From: Clostridiales bacterium
Lineage (GTDB): Bacteria > Bacillota > Clostridia > Oscillospirales > Acutalibacteraceae
NCBI GenBank assembly: GCA_012523185.1
Contig: JAAYIY010000029.1
Coordinates: 1 to 55,786, forward strand
Direction: 5' to 3'
DNA: 55,786 nt
The notes beneath the pieces are model-generated. The model saw only the letters and a program-made list of their open reading frames with translations, was not told where the DNA came from and made no database searches. Below are positions 1-7,624 of the stretch, piece by piece (within the stretch, counting starts at the first letter, position 1; each line of letters opens with the position of its first letter). The translations under genes were made by a program, and so were the position numbers.

Positions 1-144
1 CATATTGTCAATCCTTATCGCGCGGCGGTTTGATTTTTGCTTTGTTTTCGCCTTAGCGCGGCGGCTTGGTTTTCGGCGTGTAATTGACAGCTTTTTCGTG
101 GTATTTTTTAAAATAAAATATTTTATTAATTTGCCATATTCTTC

Positions 145-173
145 TTTTATAATTTTCAGATGTCTGATATAAT
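145..173 (+). promoter_or_regulatory. Extended -10 promoter upstream of the ccdA/tlpA pair
   Basis: A TATAAT box lies at 168-173 and is preceded by TG one base before it (extended -10). The -35 region (145-150, TTTTAT) is weak. It would start a transcript near 180 with a leader of about 147 nt before the ccdA start. Bases 1-144 hold no gene I can support. They carry two copies of a GCGCGGCGG-YTTG motif near 19 and 55 and AT-rich sequence. Confidence 0.5.
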
Positions 174-326
174 AGCTTAAATAAAATCATAAATAAGCAC
201 GTTTTTGCCGCTGTTTTTTCTTATTTTGTCCGCTCGCCTTTTTATAACAGCGCAGCTTGCTTTTCGGTCGGCGCAAAAGCCCGCCGACATATTCATCTCA
301 TCAAATTGTTAAAACGGAGGAGTTTT

Positions 327-995
327 ATGGAATACGTCACAGTCTTTCTTGAGGGCATCATAACTTTTATCTCGCCTTGCCTGCTTCCCATGCTGCCCAT
401 ATACCTCATCTATTTTGCGGGCGGAAGCGGCGAAAAAAACAAACGCCGCGTGCTTGTTAACGCCTGCGGGTTTATTTTGGGCTTTACAGTTTTATTTGTC
501 ACACTCGGAGTTTTCGCCGGGACTGTCGGTCGACTTCTCAAGTCTCACGAAACAATCGTCAATGTCGTCACCGGGCTTATCGTCATTGTTTTCGGCTTAA
601 ATTACACAGGATTAATAAGGCTGAAATTCCTGGACGGCACCCGCAAGCTTAACAAAGACGTCCAAAACCTCGGATTTTTTTCCGCGGTGCTGTTCGGGCT
701 TGTGTTTGCCGTCGGCTGGACGCCCTGCGTCGGCGCTTTCCTCGGCTCCGCACTCATGCTTGCGTCACAGCAGGCGGACGCTTTGAAAGGCGCTTTCATG
801 CTGCTTTTATACTCCCTCGGCCTCGGCATACCTTTCATCATCAGCGCGCTGCTTATTGACAGGCTGAAAACCACCTTTAATTTTATCAAACGCCATTACC
901 GTGTGATCAACATTATAAGCGGCTTGCTTCTTATCGTCGTGGGGATACTTATGATGACCGGCCTTATCAACAAGGTTTTATACGCCATGTCATGA
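327..995 (+). CDS. ccdA: CcdA/DsbD-type membrane thiol-disulfide transporter
   Basis: A polytopic membrane protein of 222 residues with about six hydrophobic segments, the size of the CcdA family. It carries the two intramembrane cysteines expected for moving reducing equivalents across the membrane: Cys18 in SPCLLP and Cys134 in WTPC. The start at 327 is chosen because GGAGG lies 6 nt upstream; an in-frame TTG at 306 lacks a site. It is followed after 13 nt by a TlpA-like thioredoxin, so the pair probably forms a relay passing electrons from cytosolic thioredoxin to an extracytoplasmic thioredoxin. No cytochrome c genes are in the window, so the final target (methionine sulfoxide repair, sporulation or haem proteins) is open. 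Confidence 0.88.
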   Translation: MEYVTVFLEGIITFISPCLLPMLPIYLIYFAGGSGEKNKRRVLVNACGFILGFTVLFVTLGVFAGTVGRLLKSHETIVNVVTGLIVIVFGLNYTGLIRLKFLDGTRKLNKDVQNLGFFSAVLFGLVFAVGWTPCVGAFLGSALMLASQQADALKGAFMLLLYSLGLGIPFIISALLIDRLKTTFNFIKRHYRVINIISGLLLIVVGILMMTGLINKVLYAMS

Positions 996-1008
996 CAGGA
1001 GGATAAAA

Positions 1009-1569
1009 ATGAAAAAAACAATTATCACATTCGCTGTTCTTGCTGCTTTAATCATCGGAGCGGGATTCGGATACAAACTCCTTGCCGACAAATACGCAAA
1101 CCCGCCCGAAACGCAAAGTGAAAACGCGTCAGACGGCGCGGATGTCGCGAAAAATGCCGCGCCCGACTTTAAAATGACGGACACGGACGGAAACGAGCTT
1201 ATGCTGTCCTCACTTCACGGCAAGCCCATCGTTCTGAACTTTTGGACGACATGGTGCGGCTACTGCACGCGTGAGTTTCCCCTTTTTCAAGAGCTTTACG
1301 AAGAATACGGCGACAGTGTTCAGTTCATCATGGTTAACCTGACGGACAACTACAGAGAAAAAAAGTCAGACGCCGACTCGTTCATAAAAAAGAACGGCTA
1401 TACCCTGCCTGTCTACTATGACATATATCAGCAGGGTGCGTCGGCATACGAGGTCTATTCAATTCCATGCACATTTATAATCGACAAAGACGGCAATCTT
1501 GCCGAATCACACGCCGGAGCCATTGATAAAGACACTCTTTTAAGTCTTTTAGAGCCTCTGGGAGTTTAA
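1009..1569 (+). CDS. TlpA/ResA-like membrane-anchored thioredoxin
   Basis: A 186-residue protein with an uncleaved-looking N-terminal hydrophobic anchor (about residues 4-22) and a thioredoxin fold of the AhpC/TSA-TlpA type. The active site is WCGYC (Cys83 and Cys86), and a cis-proline region SIPCTF follows near residue 150. The ribosome site AGGAGG is 6 nt before the ATG. It lies immediately after ccdA and probably receives electrons from it at the outer face of the membrane. The gene ends in a 4-bp convergent overlap with the gene on the other strand. Confidence 0.88.
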   Translation: MKKTIITFAVLAALIIGAGFGYKLLADKYANPPETQSENASDGADVAKNAAPDFKMTDTDGNELMLSSLHGKPIVLNFWTTWCGYCTREFPLFQELYEEYGDSVQFIMVNLTDNYREKKSDADSFIKKNGYTLPVYYDIYQQGASAYEVYSIPCTFIIDKDGNLAESHAGAIDKDTLLSLLEPLGV

Positions 1570-2111
1570 GCCGCCGCCGCGGTTTCCACAGCCGACACTG
1601 TTTCAGTCGTTTGTGTTTCTGTAAGCGATTCGCGGCTTTCAGGGAAGTCAAACCCGTGCATAAAGCCGTTTATCTCTATAGAGCATATATCCCCGCCTAT
1701 GACCATGCCCTCATAAACAAGAATATTCGCCTGTATGTAGTTCGGCTTTGCCTCATAGCCGGGATAGTTTTTCACGGCATATGTCCAGCGCTTGGCTCTT
1801 TTGCCGCAGTAAAGACTAAGGTCAAGATTTTGTTTTGTTTGGATTTCGTTATATTTGCCGTAAACCTCGTCAAACTCGCTCGGGATAATTATTTCCGCCA
1901 CCTCAATCGGCTCCTCGTCGACGTCCCAGCCAAACTGTGAAAAGAAAGCGAGCCGTTCCTGCTCGTTGCCGGCCTTAAGGCTTATCGCGCCGTCCTGCGC
2001 GGCAGGGGTGTCATTGCCCGACACATATATCGTCGCGATGACCGCGGCGGCGACAAGGAGTATCAGCACAATAAGCTTCAGCTTAGATGATTTAACAGTG
2101 TATACAAACAT
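1566..2111 (-). CDS. DUF4830-like membrane-anchored protein
   Basis: A 181-residue protein with one N-terminal membrane segment (about residues 12-31), then a domain containing RLAFFSQFGWDV, a central EFDEVYGKYNEIQ and a late IGGDICSIEINGFMHGF. From memory this pattern matches clostridial DUF4830 proteins, whose function is unknown. The C terminus is a low-complexity Thr/Ala/Val tail that looks dispensable. It converges on the tlpA-like gene with a 4-bp overlap of stop codons. I see no strong Shine-Dalgarno sequence, only GGTG before the ATG. Confidence 0.7.
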   Translation of the reverse strand: MFVYTVKSSKLKLIVLILLVAAAVIATIYVSGNDTPAAQDGAISLKAGNEQERLAFFSQFGWDVDEEPIEVAEIIIPSEFDEVYGKYNEIQTKQNLDLSLYCGKRAKRWTYAVKNYPGYEAKPNYIQANILVYEGMVIGGDICSIEINGFMHGFDFPESRESLTETQTTETVSAVETAAAA

Positions 2112-2293
2112 AAAAACACCGCCCGTATTTTTTTAAGGGATTCGCCTGATAAGGTGAGTCCTTTAATCTTATGCCCGGACGGCTCAAAATATACTTTGAG
2201 GAGACGCGCCGAATACATTTTATGCGCGCGGCAATGATGAATATTCCCGGCAAAGCCGCTTGAACGCGCCGCGGTCGCCGCCGATTCCCGCCG

Positions 2294-2761
2294 TCAGGGC
2301 AGCTTCATGTTGACACAGACAATGCCCGCTTTTGTGATGTCTATAACTCCGTATTCGCCGGAGCGCAGCGAACCGGGATTGAAAATATAAAGACCGTCCT
2401 CGTAATAATTCACGGGCAGGTGAGTGTGACCGTATAATACAATGTCGGCGTTTTGTCCGCGCGCGGCTTGCTTTAGAGCGTAATCGCCGTATTTCACGCC
2501 TTCTTTATGTCCGTGAGAGCAATATATCTTTTTGCCGTCGGCAAAAACAACAGCCGTCAGCGGCGCGGTCGAGCCAAAGTCACAGTTGCCCATGACCCGC
2601 ACACATTTTAAATGAGCCGTGCGGGAGCGGGCGGCACACGCTGCCGGGTCGTCCTCTCCGTCTCCGAGATGAATAATCATCGCGGCATCTCTTTGACGTT
2701 CAACGGCCATACGCAACGAAGATATATCGCCGTGCGAATCGGATATAACAAGGATTCTCAC
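2294..2761 (-). CDS. YfcE/MJ0936-type metallophosphoesterase
   Basis: A 155-residue single-domain phosphodiesterase. Metal-binding motifs are in order: ISDSHGD (residues 6-12), HLGDGEDD, VMGNCDFG, CSHGHKEG and LYGHTHLPV. The set and the length fit the small YfcE/YsnB group of calcineurin-like enzymes that hydrolyse phosphodiesters with two metal ions; the natural substrate is not known for most members. The start is a GTG with GAGGTG 7 nt upstream. It is divergently transcribed from the next small genes, with only 44 bp between them. Confidence 0.9.
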   Translation of the reverse strand: MRILVISDSHGDISSLRMAVERQRDAAMIIHLGDGEDDPAACAARSRTAHLKCVRVMGNCDFGSTAPLTAVVFADGKKIYCSHGHKEGVKYGDYALKQAARGQNADIVLYGHTHLPVNYYEDGLYIFNPGSLRSGEYGVIDITKAGIVCVNMKLP

Positions 2762-2805
2762 TCATAAGCACCTCACAAATCTCATATACTTTACTGAATC
2801 ATATC

Positions 2806-3063
2806 GTGTCGGGAGGGATTACAACGGGCAACAAAAATCTTACGCCGGAACAGCTTTTGCAAATGGCTAAATTGATGAAGGAAAGCGGGGCGAGCAGCGA
2901 GCAGCAGGCGGAAAAAATCCTTGAGTTCGCAAAAAGCGGAATGAGCGGCAAGCAGGCTGAAAAGCTTGATAATATCCTCGGCGACGCCGAAGCCGTCAAC
3001 AAGCTCATGGGAAGCAAAGCCGCGCAAACGCTCCTGAAAAACCTGTTTAATAAAAAACAGTGA
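2806..3063 (+). CDS. Small conserved-looking protein of unknown function (first of three)
   Basis: An 85-residue, charged, alpha-helical protein rich in Lys, Glu, Ser and Met, with no membrane segment or cysteine. It starts at a GTG with no ribosome site upstream; the purine run GGGAGGG lies just inside the coding region, and no better start is visible. It sits 28 nt ahead of a second small helical protein that has a similar LL-KL-MA style, so the two may share a fold. I do not recognise a named family. I recall similar small genes in clostridial genomes, always without function. Confidence 0.55.
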   Translation: MSGGITTGNKNLTPEQLLQMAKLMKESGASSEQQAEKILEFAKSGMSGKQAEKLDNILGDAEAVNKLMGSKAAQTLLKNLFNKKQ

Positions 3064-3091
3064 CAAAAGTCACACGAATCCCGAGGTGTTT

Positions 3092-3463
3092 ATGGACAAC
3101 ATGATGGGCAATATAAGCGATCTTCTTGGCGGAATGAGCGAGGACGACATCAAGTCGCTCCGCGAGACCGCTCAAGCCATGCTCGGCTCCTCTGCCGGCG
3201 CGGACAAGGATTCGGGAGACGGGGAGGCGGATGAAGCGCCGCCGTTTTCCGGTTTAGATCCTGATATGATTTTGAAGCTGTCCTCCATTATGGCGTCCAT
3301 GAACAAGAAAGATAACCGCTCGGAACTGATTACAGCTTTAAAGCCGCATTTAAGTCCCGACAGGCGAAAAAAAGCGGATGAGGCAATCCAGCTCCTTAAG
3401 CTTATGGATATGCTGCCGCTCATACAGCAAAGTTTTGGCGCGGACAACGGCAAAACAGGATAA
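3092..3463 (+). CDS. Small conserved-looking protein of unknown function (second of three)
   Basis: A 123-residue protein with an acidic Ser/Asp/Gly-rich linker (about residues 35-50) followed by a helical C-terminal domain holding LDPDMILKLSSIM and LKPHLSPDRRKKADEAIQLLK. That C-terminal pattern recurs in small unknown proteins of Clostridia. The ATG at 3092 is preferred over the GTG at 3086 because GAGGTG lies 3 nt upstream of the ATG. It is cytosolic by sequence, with no signal peptide. It probably forms an operon with its two neighbours, with gaps of 28 and 21 nt. Confidence 0.7.
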   Translation: MDNMMGNISDLLGGMSEDDIKSLRETAQAMLGSSAGADKDSGDGEADEAPPFSGLDPDMILKLSSIMASMNKKDNRSELITALKPHLSPDRRKKADEAIQLLKLMDMLPLIQQSFGADNGKTG

Positions 3464-3484
3464 GGCGAAACGGGGGTTGACGTG

Positions 3485-3865
3485 ATGGTTCTTGAAAAAA
3501 TTGAACGCGGGCTTGAAGAAACGCTTGAAGAACGCGAAGTGTCGGCGATTAACGTCGTCAGGCGGGCAAAAAACCCAAACGCGAGAAAACGCCCTGACGA
3601 CTTCGGAAAAAGGTTTTTTGAAAACACAAGGCAAGTAAACGACAAACAAGGGACGGAAGAAATACCCCGCCAAAACATGAACACCACGAAAAAACCGCCT
3701 TCCGCGAAAGACGGGCGCACAGGCGAAAAAACGGGCGCAAAATCAGGCGGATTCGGGATTGCGCAAAACAGCGACACTGTCTTTATAATGTCGGTCATAA
3801 TTATTTTGATGAGTGAAAAAGCGGATTTCATGCTCATACTTGCGCTGATGTACATTCTCATGTGA
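3485..3865 (+). CDS. Small protein with hydrophobic C-terminal tail (third of three)
   Basis: A 126-residue protein, basic and disordered for its first about 95 residues (many Arg, Lys, Asn, Pro and Gly) and ending in two short hydrophobic stretches: DTVFIMSVIIILM and DFMLILALMYILM. It looks like a tail-anchored or membrane-associated partner for the two soluble helical proteins before it. GGGGG lies 8 nt before the ATG at 3485. Function is unknown. After its stop, bases 3866-3930 hold nothing I can name. Confidence 0.65.
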   Translation: MVLEKIERGLEETLEEREVSAINVVRRAKNPNARKRPDDFGKRFFENTRQVNDKQGTEEIPRQNMNTTKKPPSAKDGRTGEKTGAKSGGFGIAQNSDTVFIMSVIIILMSEKADFMLILALMYILM

Positions 3866-3930
3866 CACAATCATCCGACAGCACCGAAAAACCGAAATGA
3901 ATTAAAATAAATAAAAATGTCAATATACGC

Positions 3931-3958
3931 TTGACACTAATCATATATTATATATAAT
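3931..3958 (+). promoter_or_regulatory. Consensus sigma-A promoter for the XRE regulator
   Basis: TTGACA (3931-3936) and TATAAT (3953-3958) are both perfect hexamers, separated by 16 bp. Transcription would start near 3965, leaving a leader of about 28 nt. The promoter serves only the regulator gene, which is closed by its own terminator, so the regulator is monocistronic. Confidence 0.85.
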
Positions 3959-3992
3959 TTAAGATGTCGGAATTTGATTGTGGGATGGTAAA

Positions 3993-4391
3993 ATGATTTC
4001 CAAGATACTTAAGGCACGCAGAACGCAAAACGGATATACACAGCAAAACATAGCTGACTTTTTAGGCATTGACAGGTCAACTTATTCATATTACGAAACA
4101 GGCAAAACGCAGCCTTCGACTGATATCCTTGCACGGTTGTCGTGCCTTTATCAAATCGGACTTGACGACTTTGTGCCCGATTCATACAGAGGTGGTTCGG
4201 TGTTGGAGCTTGAATGCGCGATTCCCGACGGCGTTTCACTTTATGAAAACACAGAAATCTTTTCAAAACTGTCTTTTGAGGAGCAGCAGCTTGTGATGAA
4301 CTTCAGAGCGTGCCCCGACAAGCGCCGGTTTATTTCCGCAATAAAGGACATTGTCGAGCAGTCGTCCTCCGACGACGAGACGGCAGAATGA
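3993..4391 (+). CDS. XRE-family helix-turn-helix regulator
   Basis: A 132-residue protein with an N-terminal Cro/CI-type HTH (about residues 5-60): the Gln-rich TQQNIADFLGIDRSTYS recognition region and the Tyr-Glu-x-Gly-Lys turn are visible. The C-terminal half (LSFEEQQLVMNFRACPDKRRFI) is a short helical region often seen in clostridial XRE proteins. The ATG at 3993 starts exactly at the HTH; a TTG at 3978 would add five residues without a better ribosome site. No target genes are evident. It may regulate itself, because its strong promoter is alone in the intergenic space. Confidence 0.85.
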   Translation: MISKILKARRTQNGYTQQNIADFLGIDRSTYSYYETGKTQPSTDILARLSCLYQIGLDDFVPDSYRGGSVLELECAIPDGVSLYENTEIFSKLSFEEQQLVMNFRACPDKRRFISAIKDIVEQSSSDDETAE

Positions 4392-4434
4392 GCCTTTTGC
4401 TTGGGCGTTCGCTCCAAAACTCACTTGTGCCGCC

Positions 4435-4452
4435 GAGCGGTGTTGCCCTAAA
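4435..4452. repeat. Remnant end of the dispersed inverted-terminus repeat
   Basis: GCGGTGTTGCCCTAA here is the same terminal sequence as the right ends of the four repeats at 43-50 kb. The rest of the element is not recognisable on its left, so this is at most a decayed or solo end. As with the intact copies, it lies just downstream of a stop codon, 44 nt after the XRE gene. Confidence 0.45.
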
Positions 4453-4486
4453 ACTAAACATACGGGCTTTTGCGCCCTTTTAAAAA

Positions 4487-4524
4487 CCGAGGCGTCCGCA
4501 AAAAGCGGGCGCTTCGGCTTTTTT
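4487..4524. terminator. Bidirectional terminator between the XRE gene and the SDR gene
   Basis: A 13-bp stem (4487-4499 with 4505-4517, two G-U pairs) with a five-A loop is followed by CTTTTTT on the plus strand. On the minus strand it is followed by a five-T run, so it can stop both convergent genes. A second shorter GC hairpin (about 4464-4476) with a T run precedes it. Confidence 0.85.
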
Positions 4525-4535
4525 GTTTAAAAATG

Positions 4536-5390
4536 TCAGACGCCGGAATATGCCGAAAAGCCGCCGTCAACAGGCAGCACGACACCGGTGATGAACGACG
4601 AATAGGCTTCGTCGCAAAGGAAAAGGAGCGTGCCTGTTAAATCCCGCGGATTGCCGAACTTCCTTAAAGGAGTGTGGGAAATGATTTTATCAGAGCGCGG
4701 CGTGAGCGTGCCGTCGTCGTTGAAAAGCAGCTTTTGATTTTGGATGGTGGCAAAAAAACCGGGCGCGATAGCGTTGACTCTTATTCCCACATCGGCAAAA
4801 TGCACCGCCATAAATTGCGTGAAGTTTGACACGGCCGCCTTTGCCGCCGAATAAGCGGGAATGCGTGTCAGCGGGCGATAAGAGTTCATGGACGAGATGT
4901 TTATTATGCATGTGTTTTCTCTGCCGACCATTTCTCCCGCAAAAACCTGTGTCGTCAGCAGCGTCCCAAGAAAGTTAAGGTTAAAAACAAACTCAATCCC
5001 TTTCGGGTCAAGATCAAAAAATGTTTTTACATCCTGCGCCTTGTCTGTTATGTCCGAAATTTCGAGCGTGTCCTTTGTCGTCGTCCCAAGAGGTGAATTG
5101 CCGCCGGCGCCGTTTATAATTATGTCGCACAGACCAAACTTTTCGTTAATTTTCGCCTTTGCCGCCTTGAGACTTTCAGATTCAAGCACATTGCATTCAA
5201 CGGCTATCGCTGTCCCTCCGTCGGCCGTAATCTCGTCCGCTGTCTTTTGCGCCGAATCAAGCCTTAAGTCAAGTATCGCCACCTTTGTGCCCTGAGCCGC
5301 CAAGTCCTTTGCAAAGCCGCTGCAAAGCACTCCGCCGCCGCCCGTTATAACGGCCACCCTGCCCTTTAAATTTTCATGTGTCATTTTCAT
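4536..5390 (-). CDS. SDR-family D-mannonate oxidoreductase (fructuronate reductase type)
   Basis: A 284-residue short-chain dehydrogenase. The NAD(P) motif TGGGGVLCSG is at residues 16-25, a GAGG segment follows near 95, and the catalytic Ser then Tyr-x3-Lys is in PAYSAAKAA. The specific pattern, with an insertion KTFFDLDPKGIEFVFNLNFLGT and the C-terminal VLPVDGGFSAYSGV, is what I recall for the SDR mannonate oxidoreductases that interconvert D-mannonate and D-fructuronate in glucuronate breakdown. The gene overlaps the upstream GH16 gene by 4 bp (ATGA), so translation is coupled. uxuA and uxaC are not in the window. Confidence 0.82.
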   Translation of the reverse strand: MKMTHENLKGRVAVITGGGGVLCSGFAKDLAAQGTKVAILDLRLDSAQKTADEITADGGTAIAVECNVLESESLKAAKAKINEKFGLCDIIINGAGGNSPLGTTTKDTLEISDITDKAQDVKTFFDLDPKGIEFVFNLNFLGTLLTTQVFAGEMVGRENTCIINISSMNSYRPLTRIPAYSAAKAAVSNFTQFMAVHFADVGIRVNAIAPGFFATIQNQKLLFNDDGTLTPRSDKIISHTPLRKFGNPRDLTGTLLFLCDEAYSSFITGVVLPVDGGFSAYSGV

Positions 5391-6352
5391 GACTTCCTTT
5401 CATAAACCTTTACATAGTCCACTATAAAATCAAGCGGAAAAATGCTCGGGTCGTTATTTTCAATGTTGCTGTTTTCGCTAAGGAAAGGCAGTCCGTCGCC
5501 GCCTATCCCCGTTTCTCCGTCTGTGCCGGCAACCTCGACGGACAGCAGGAGATATTCCTCTGTCTGCGGCACCCATTTGCCTGTGAGCCTGTCGGTTTCA
5601 ACTCTGTTTATATAGAAAATGATCTCATTCTCGTTCCACTCAAGACCGTATGTGTTGTATTGAGAAAAGATGTTTTCACCTTTATAATGGCCAAGCACCA
5701 CACCGCTGCTTTTTTCTCCGTAGCCGTCAAAGCCTGTCGCCTGATTTACGCCGTTTACCCTTCTCGGGTCTTTGTGGCCGAAAAATCCCGACTCGAACAA
5801 ATCAATTTCGCAGCCGTCGGCCGCGCTGCCGTCAGGCTCCGCGAACATCCCCTCTGAAAGCATCCAAAACGCCGCCCACATGCCCATTCCTCCCGGACAT
5901 ATGCAGCGGCATTCAAAGTAACCGTATTTTTTTTCAAACAAGCCCTTTGTCGATATCTCGGCGCTGTACCAACCGGCGCCCAGCGGGCCGTTTTCAAGAA
6001 ATTCCGTCCGAATCTTCAAAGTGCCGTCGCTGACAGAAACCTGTCCCTTGTCCCATATCCCGCCGCGCCGGATATAAGAGTAGGACGGAATCCATTTTGT
6101 CGTGTCAAGCTCATCGCCGTCGAACTCGTCGCTCCAGTAAAGCTCCCATTCGTCAAGGTTTATCTTTTGCCCGCGCGGTGTCTGAGGTGTCTGAAAAATG
6201 AGCATGGACACAAGCTCGGCTATCACAATGAGCGAAACAAAAAACTTCTTCGGAGTCAGCACCGCAAGCGGCAGCGACTTAATCGCCGTCCACAGCCGCT
6301 TTAAGGCGACAATTTCACGGTAGGAATAAATCCTTTCAAGAAAGTCGTTCAT
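5387..6352 (-). CDS. Membrane-anchored GH16 family glycoside hydrolase
   Basis: A 321-residue protein with a hydrophobic anchor at about residues 36-54 and a GH16 jelly-roll domain from about 68 to the end. The catalytic motif is complete: Glu182-Ile-Asp184-Leu-Phe-Glu187 (EIDLFE), the nucleophile and acid/base of laminarinase-, lichenase- and agarase-type enzymes. WSDEFDGDELD at the domain start and VDYVKVYE at its end are family hallmarks. It would act outside the cell on a beta-linked glucan or galactan. GGAGG lies 6 nt before the ATG. It is co-translated with the downstream SDR enzyme, an unusual pairing. Confidence 0.9.
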   Translation of the reverse strand: MNDFLERIYSYREIVALKRLWTAIKSLPLAVLTPKKFFVSLIVIAELVSMLIFQTPQTPRGQKINLDEWELYWSDEFDGDELDTTKWIPSYSYIRRGGIWDKGQVSVSDGTLKIRTEFLENGPLGAGWYSAEISTKGLFEKKYGYFECRCICPGGMGMWAAFWMLSEGMFAEPDGSAADGCEIDLFESGFFGHKDPRRVNGVNQATGFDGYGEKSSGVVLGHYKGENIFSQYNTYGLEWNENEIIFYINRVETDRLTGKWVPQTEEYLLLSVEVAGTDGETGIGGDGLPFLSENSNIENNDPSIFPLDFIVDYVKVYERKS

Positions 6353-6559
6353 TCTTATCCTCCTCCTGTTGTGTTTGATCTGCTAATGACGAAATAAACA
6401 GTCTTAATCAAAAGCCGCACGAATCGTCGGGGAGCGCCAATGTTTTAAATCTTTTTAAACGGCTTGCAGTTTGTTTTTAAATTTTCAAAAGCCAACAAGC
6501 CGTCTCCCCTGCCGCCAAAGGCGCAGTCTCGGACAACATCAGCTCGGCCGCTGTGAGCT

Positions 6560-7474
6560 TTACGGCGCCTGCAAGTTTGATTTAAAAAACGACGTTATAT
6601 CGCCGATTATTCTTTCGGACTCAAAATCGGATGTCAACTCATGGCGCACATTTTCATAAAGCTTCATTGATACGTTTAAGCCCAGCTCAAGATAAAGCGC
6701 ATTCAGCTTCCTCACCTTTTCACCCATGCCGCCCAAAGGGTCCTTGTCGCCGCTCATGATTAAAACAGGCAAGTCTTTTCTGATGCTTTTGAGGTTTTCG
6801 CGCCTGTAGACATCGTACAACCCGCGCATCAAAGAGTAAAAGAAGCCATGGGACATTATGAAATCGCAAAGCGGGTCGCCGTTAAAGGTCTCCACTTCTT
6901 TAAAATCGCGGCTGATCCAGGCGTTTTTGATTTTGTCGTCTTTGAAATATTTGTCGTTTAAGCTGAAGGTGATTTTATAAAACATACGGCCCGGCGCGTG
7001 GACGTCAAAAAGCAAGCGCTGGAAAAATGTTATCGCCTTGCCGAACAAAAGCCTTGCGCCGCCCATGTGCGCCGAGCCGCTCATAATGACGCCGTTTATG
7101 AGGCTTTTTTCCTTTTCTATGTATCTTTGCGCTAAAAACGAGCCGTAGCTGTGGCTGAAAAGCTGAACAGGCAGAGAGTATCTCTCCTTGAGCATCCGTG
7201 TTATCTCAAGCTCGTCCTCCACATTTTCGTTAAAATTGTCGTAGCCCGCCTTGCCGAGGTTTTCAATTCCCGCCGTCGCGCCGTTCATCCTGTGGTCGTC
7301 GCCGAAAACGATAAAACCGCTTTTGTTAAGTGCTTCGGCAAAATCGGCGTAGCGCCTTGTGTGAGAAGTGAGCCCATGGACAAGCTGTATTATGCCTATC
7401 GGATTTTGGACGTCGTCCCACAAGAAGCATGACAATTCTTTGCCGTCAAAGCTTTTAAAAGTTATTTCCTTCAT
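6560..7474 (-). CDS. Alpha/beta hydrolase, monoacylglycerol lipase-like (Hydrolase_4)
   Basis: A 304-residue serine hydrolase. The oxyanion-hole HG motif is at residues 33-34 (LVHGLTSH). The nucleophile elbow is Ser107-His-Ser109-Tyr-Gly111, where the usual first glycine of GxSxG is a serine. The acid is in GDKDPLGG and the catalytic His in the late VRHEL. The length and the S33-like order match lysophospholipase and monoacylglycerol lipase homologues. No signal peptide is visible, so it acts in the cytosol. GAGGTG precedes the ATG. It stands alone; the 207-bp gap after it (6353-6559) shows nothing clear. Confidence 0.85.
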   Translation of the reverse strand: MKEITFKSFDGKELSCFLWDDVQNPIGIIQLVHGLTSHTRRYADFAEALNKSGFIVFGDDHRMNGATAGIENLGKAGYDNFNENVEDELEITRMLKERYSLPVQLFSHSYGSFLAQRYIEKEKSLINGVIMSGSAHMGGARLLFGKAITFFQRLLFDVHAPGRMFYKITFSLNDKYFKDDKIKNAWISRDFKEVETFNGDPLCDFIMSHGFFYSLMRGLYDVYRRENLKSIRKDLPVLIMSGDKDPLGGMGEKVRKLNALYLELGLNVSMKLYENVRHELTSDFESERIIGDITSFFKSNLQAP

Positions 7475-7540
7475 TTTTACACCTCATTAATTGGCGGGAC
7501 GCGGCGTGACATACGTCTGTTAATGCCGCCGACTTTCCCT

Positions 7541-7580
7541 CAGCAGGCAACAGGCGGCAACAGGCGGCAACAAGCAGCAA
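7541..7580. repeat. Four tandem 10-bp units
   Basis: Two perfect units of CAGGCGGCAA (7551-7570) are flanked by one imperfect unit on each side (7541-7550 and 7571-7580). It lies between the hydrolase gene and the end of the T-box operon. This is a short, possibly length-variable microsatellite. Confidence 0.8.
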
Positions 7581-7624
7581 GGCGGCGGCTCGTCGCAAAT
7601 CGCCGTAATATGCGGCGGAGATTT

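Noticed and set aside
2112-2293. A riboswitch in the DUF4830 leader
   Set aside because: A hairpin GGA-TC-CC/GG-GA-TCC is present but has two mismatches, and no known aptamer core was recognised.
3172-3870. A 232-codon minus-strand frame over the small-gene trio
   Set aside because: It opposes two plus-strand genes with good ribosome sites and a clear pattern of helical proteins, and shows serine-rich shadow composition.
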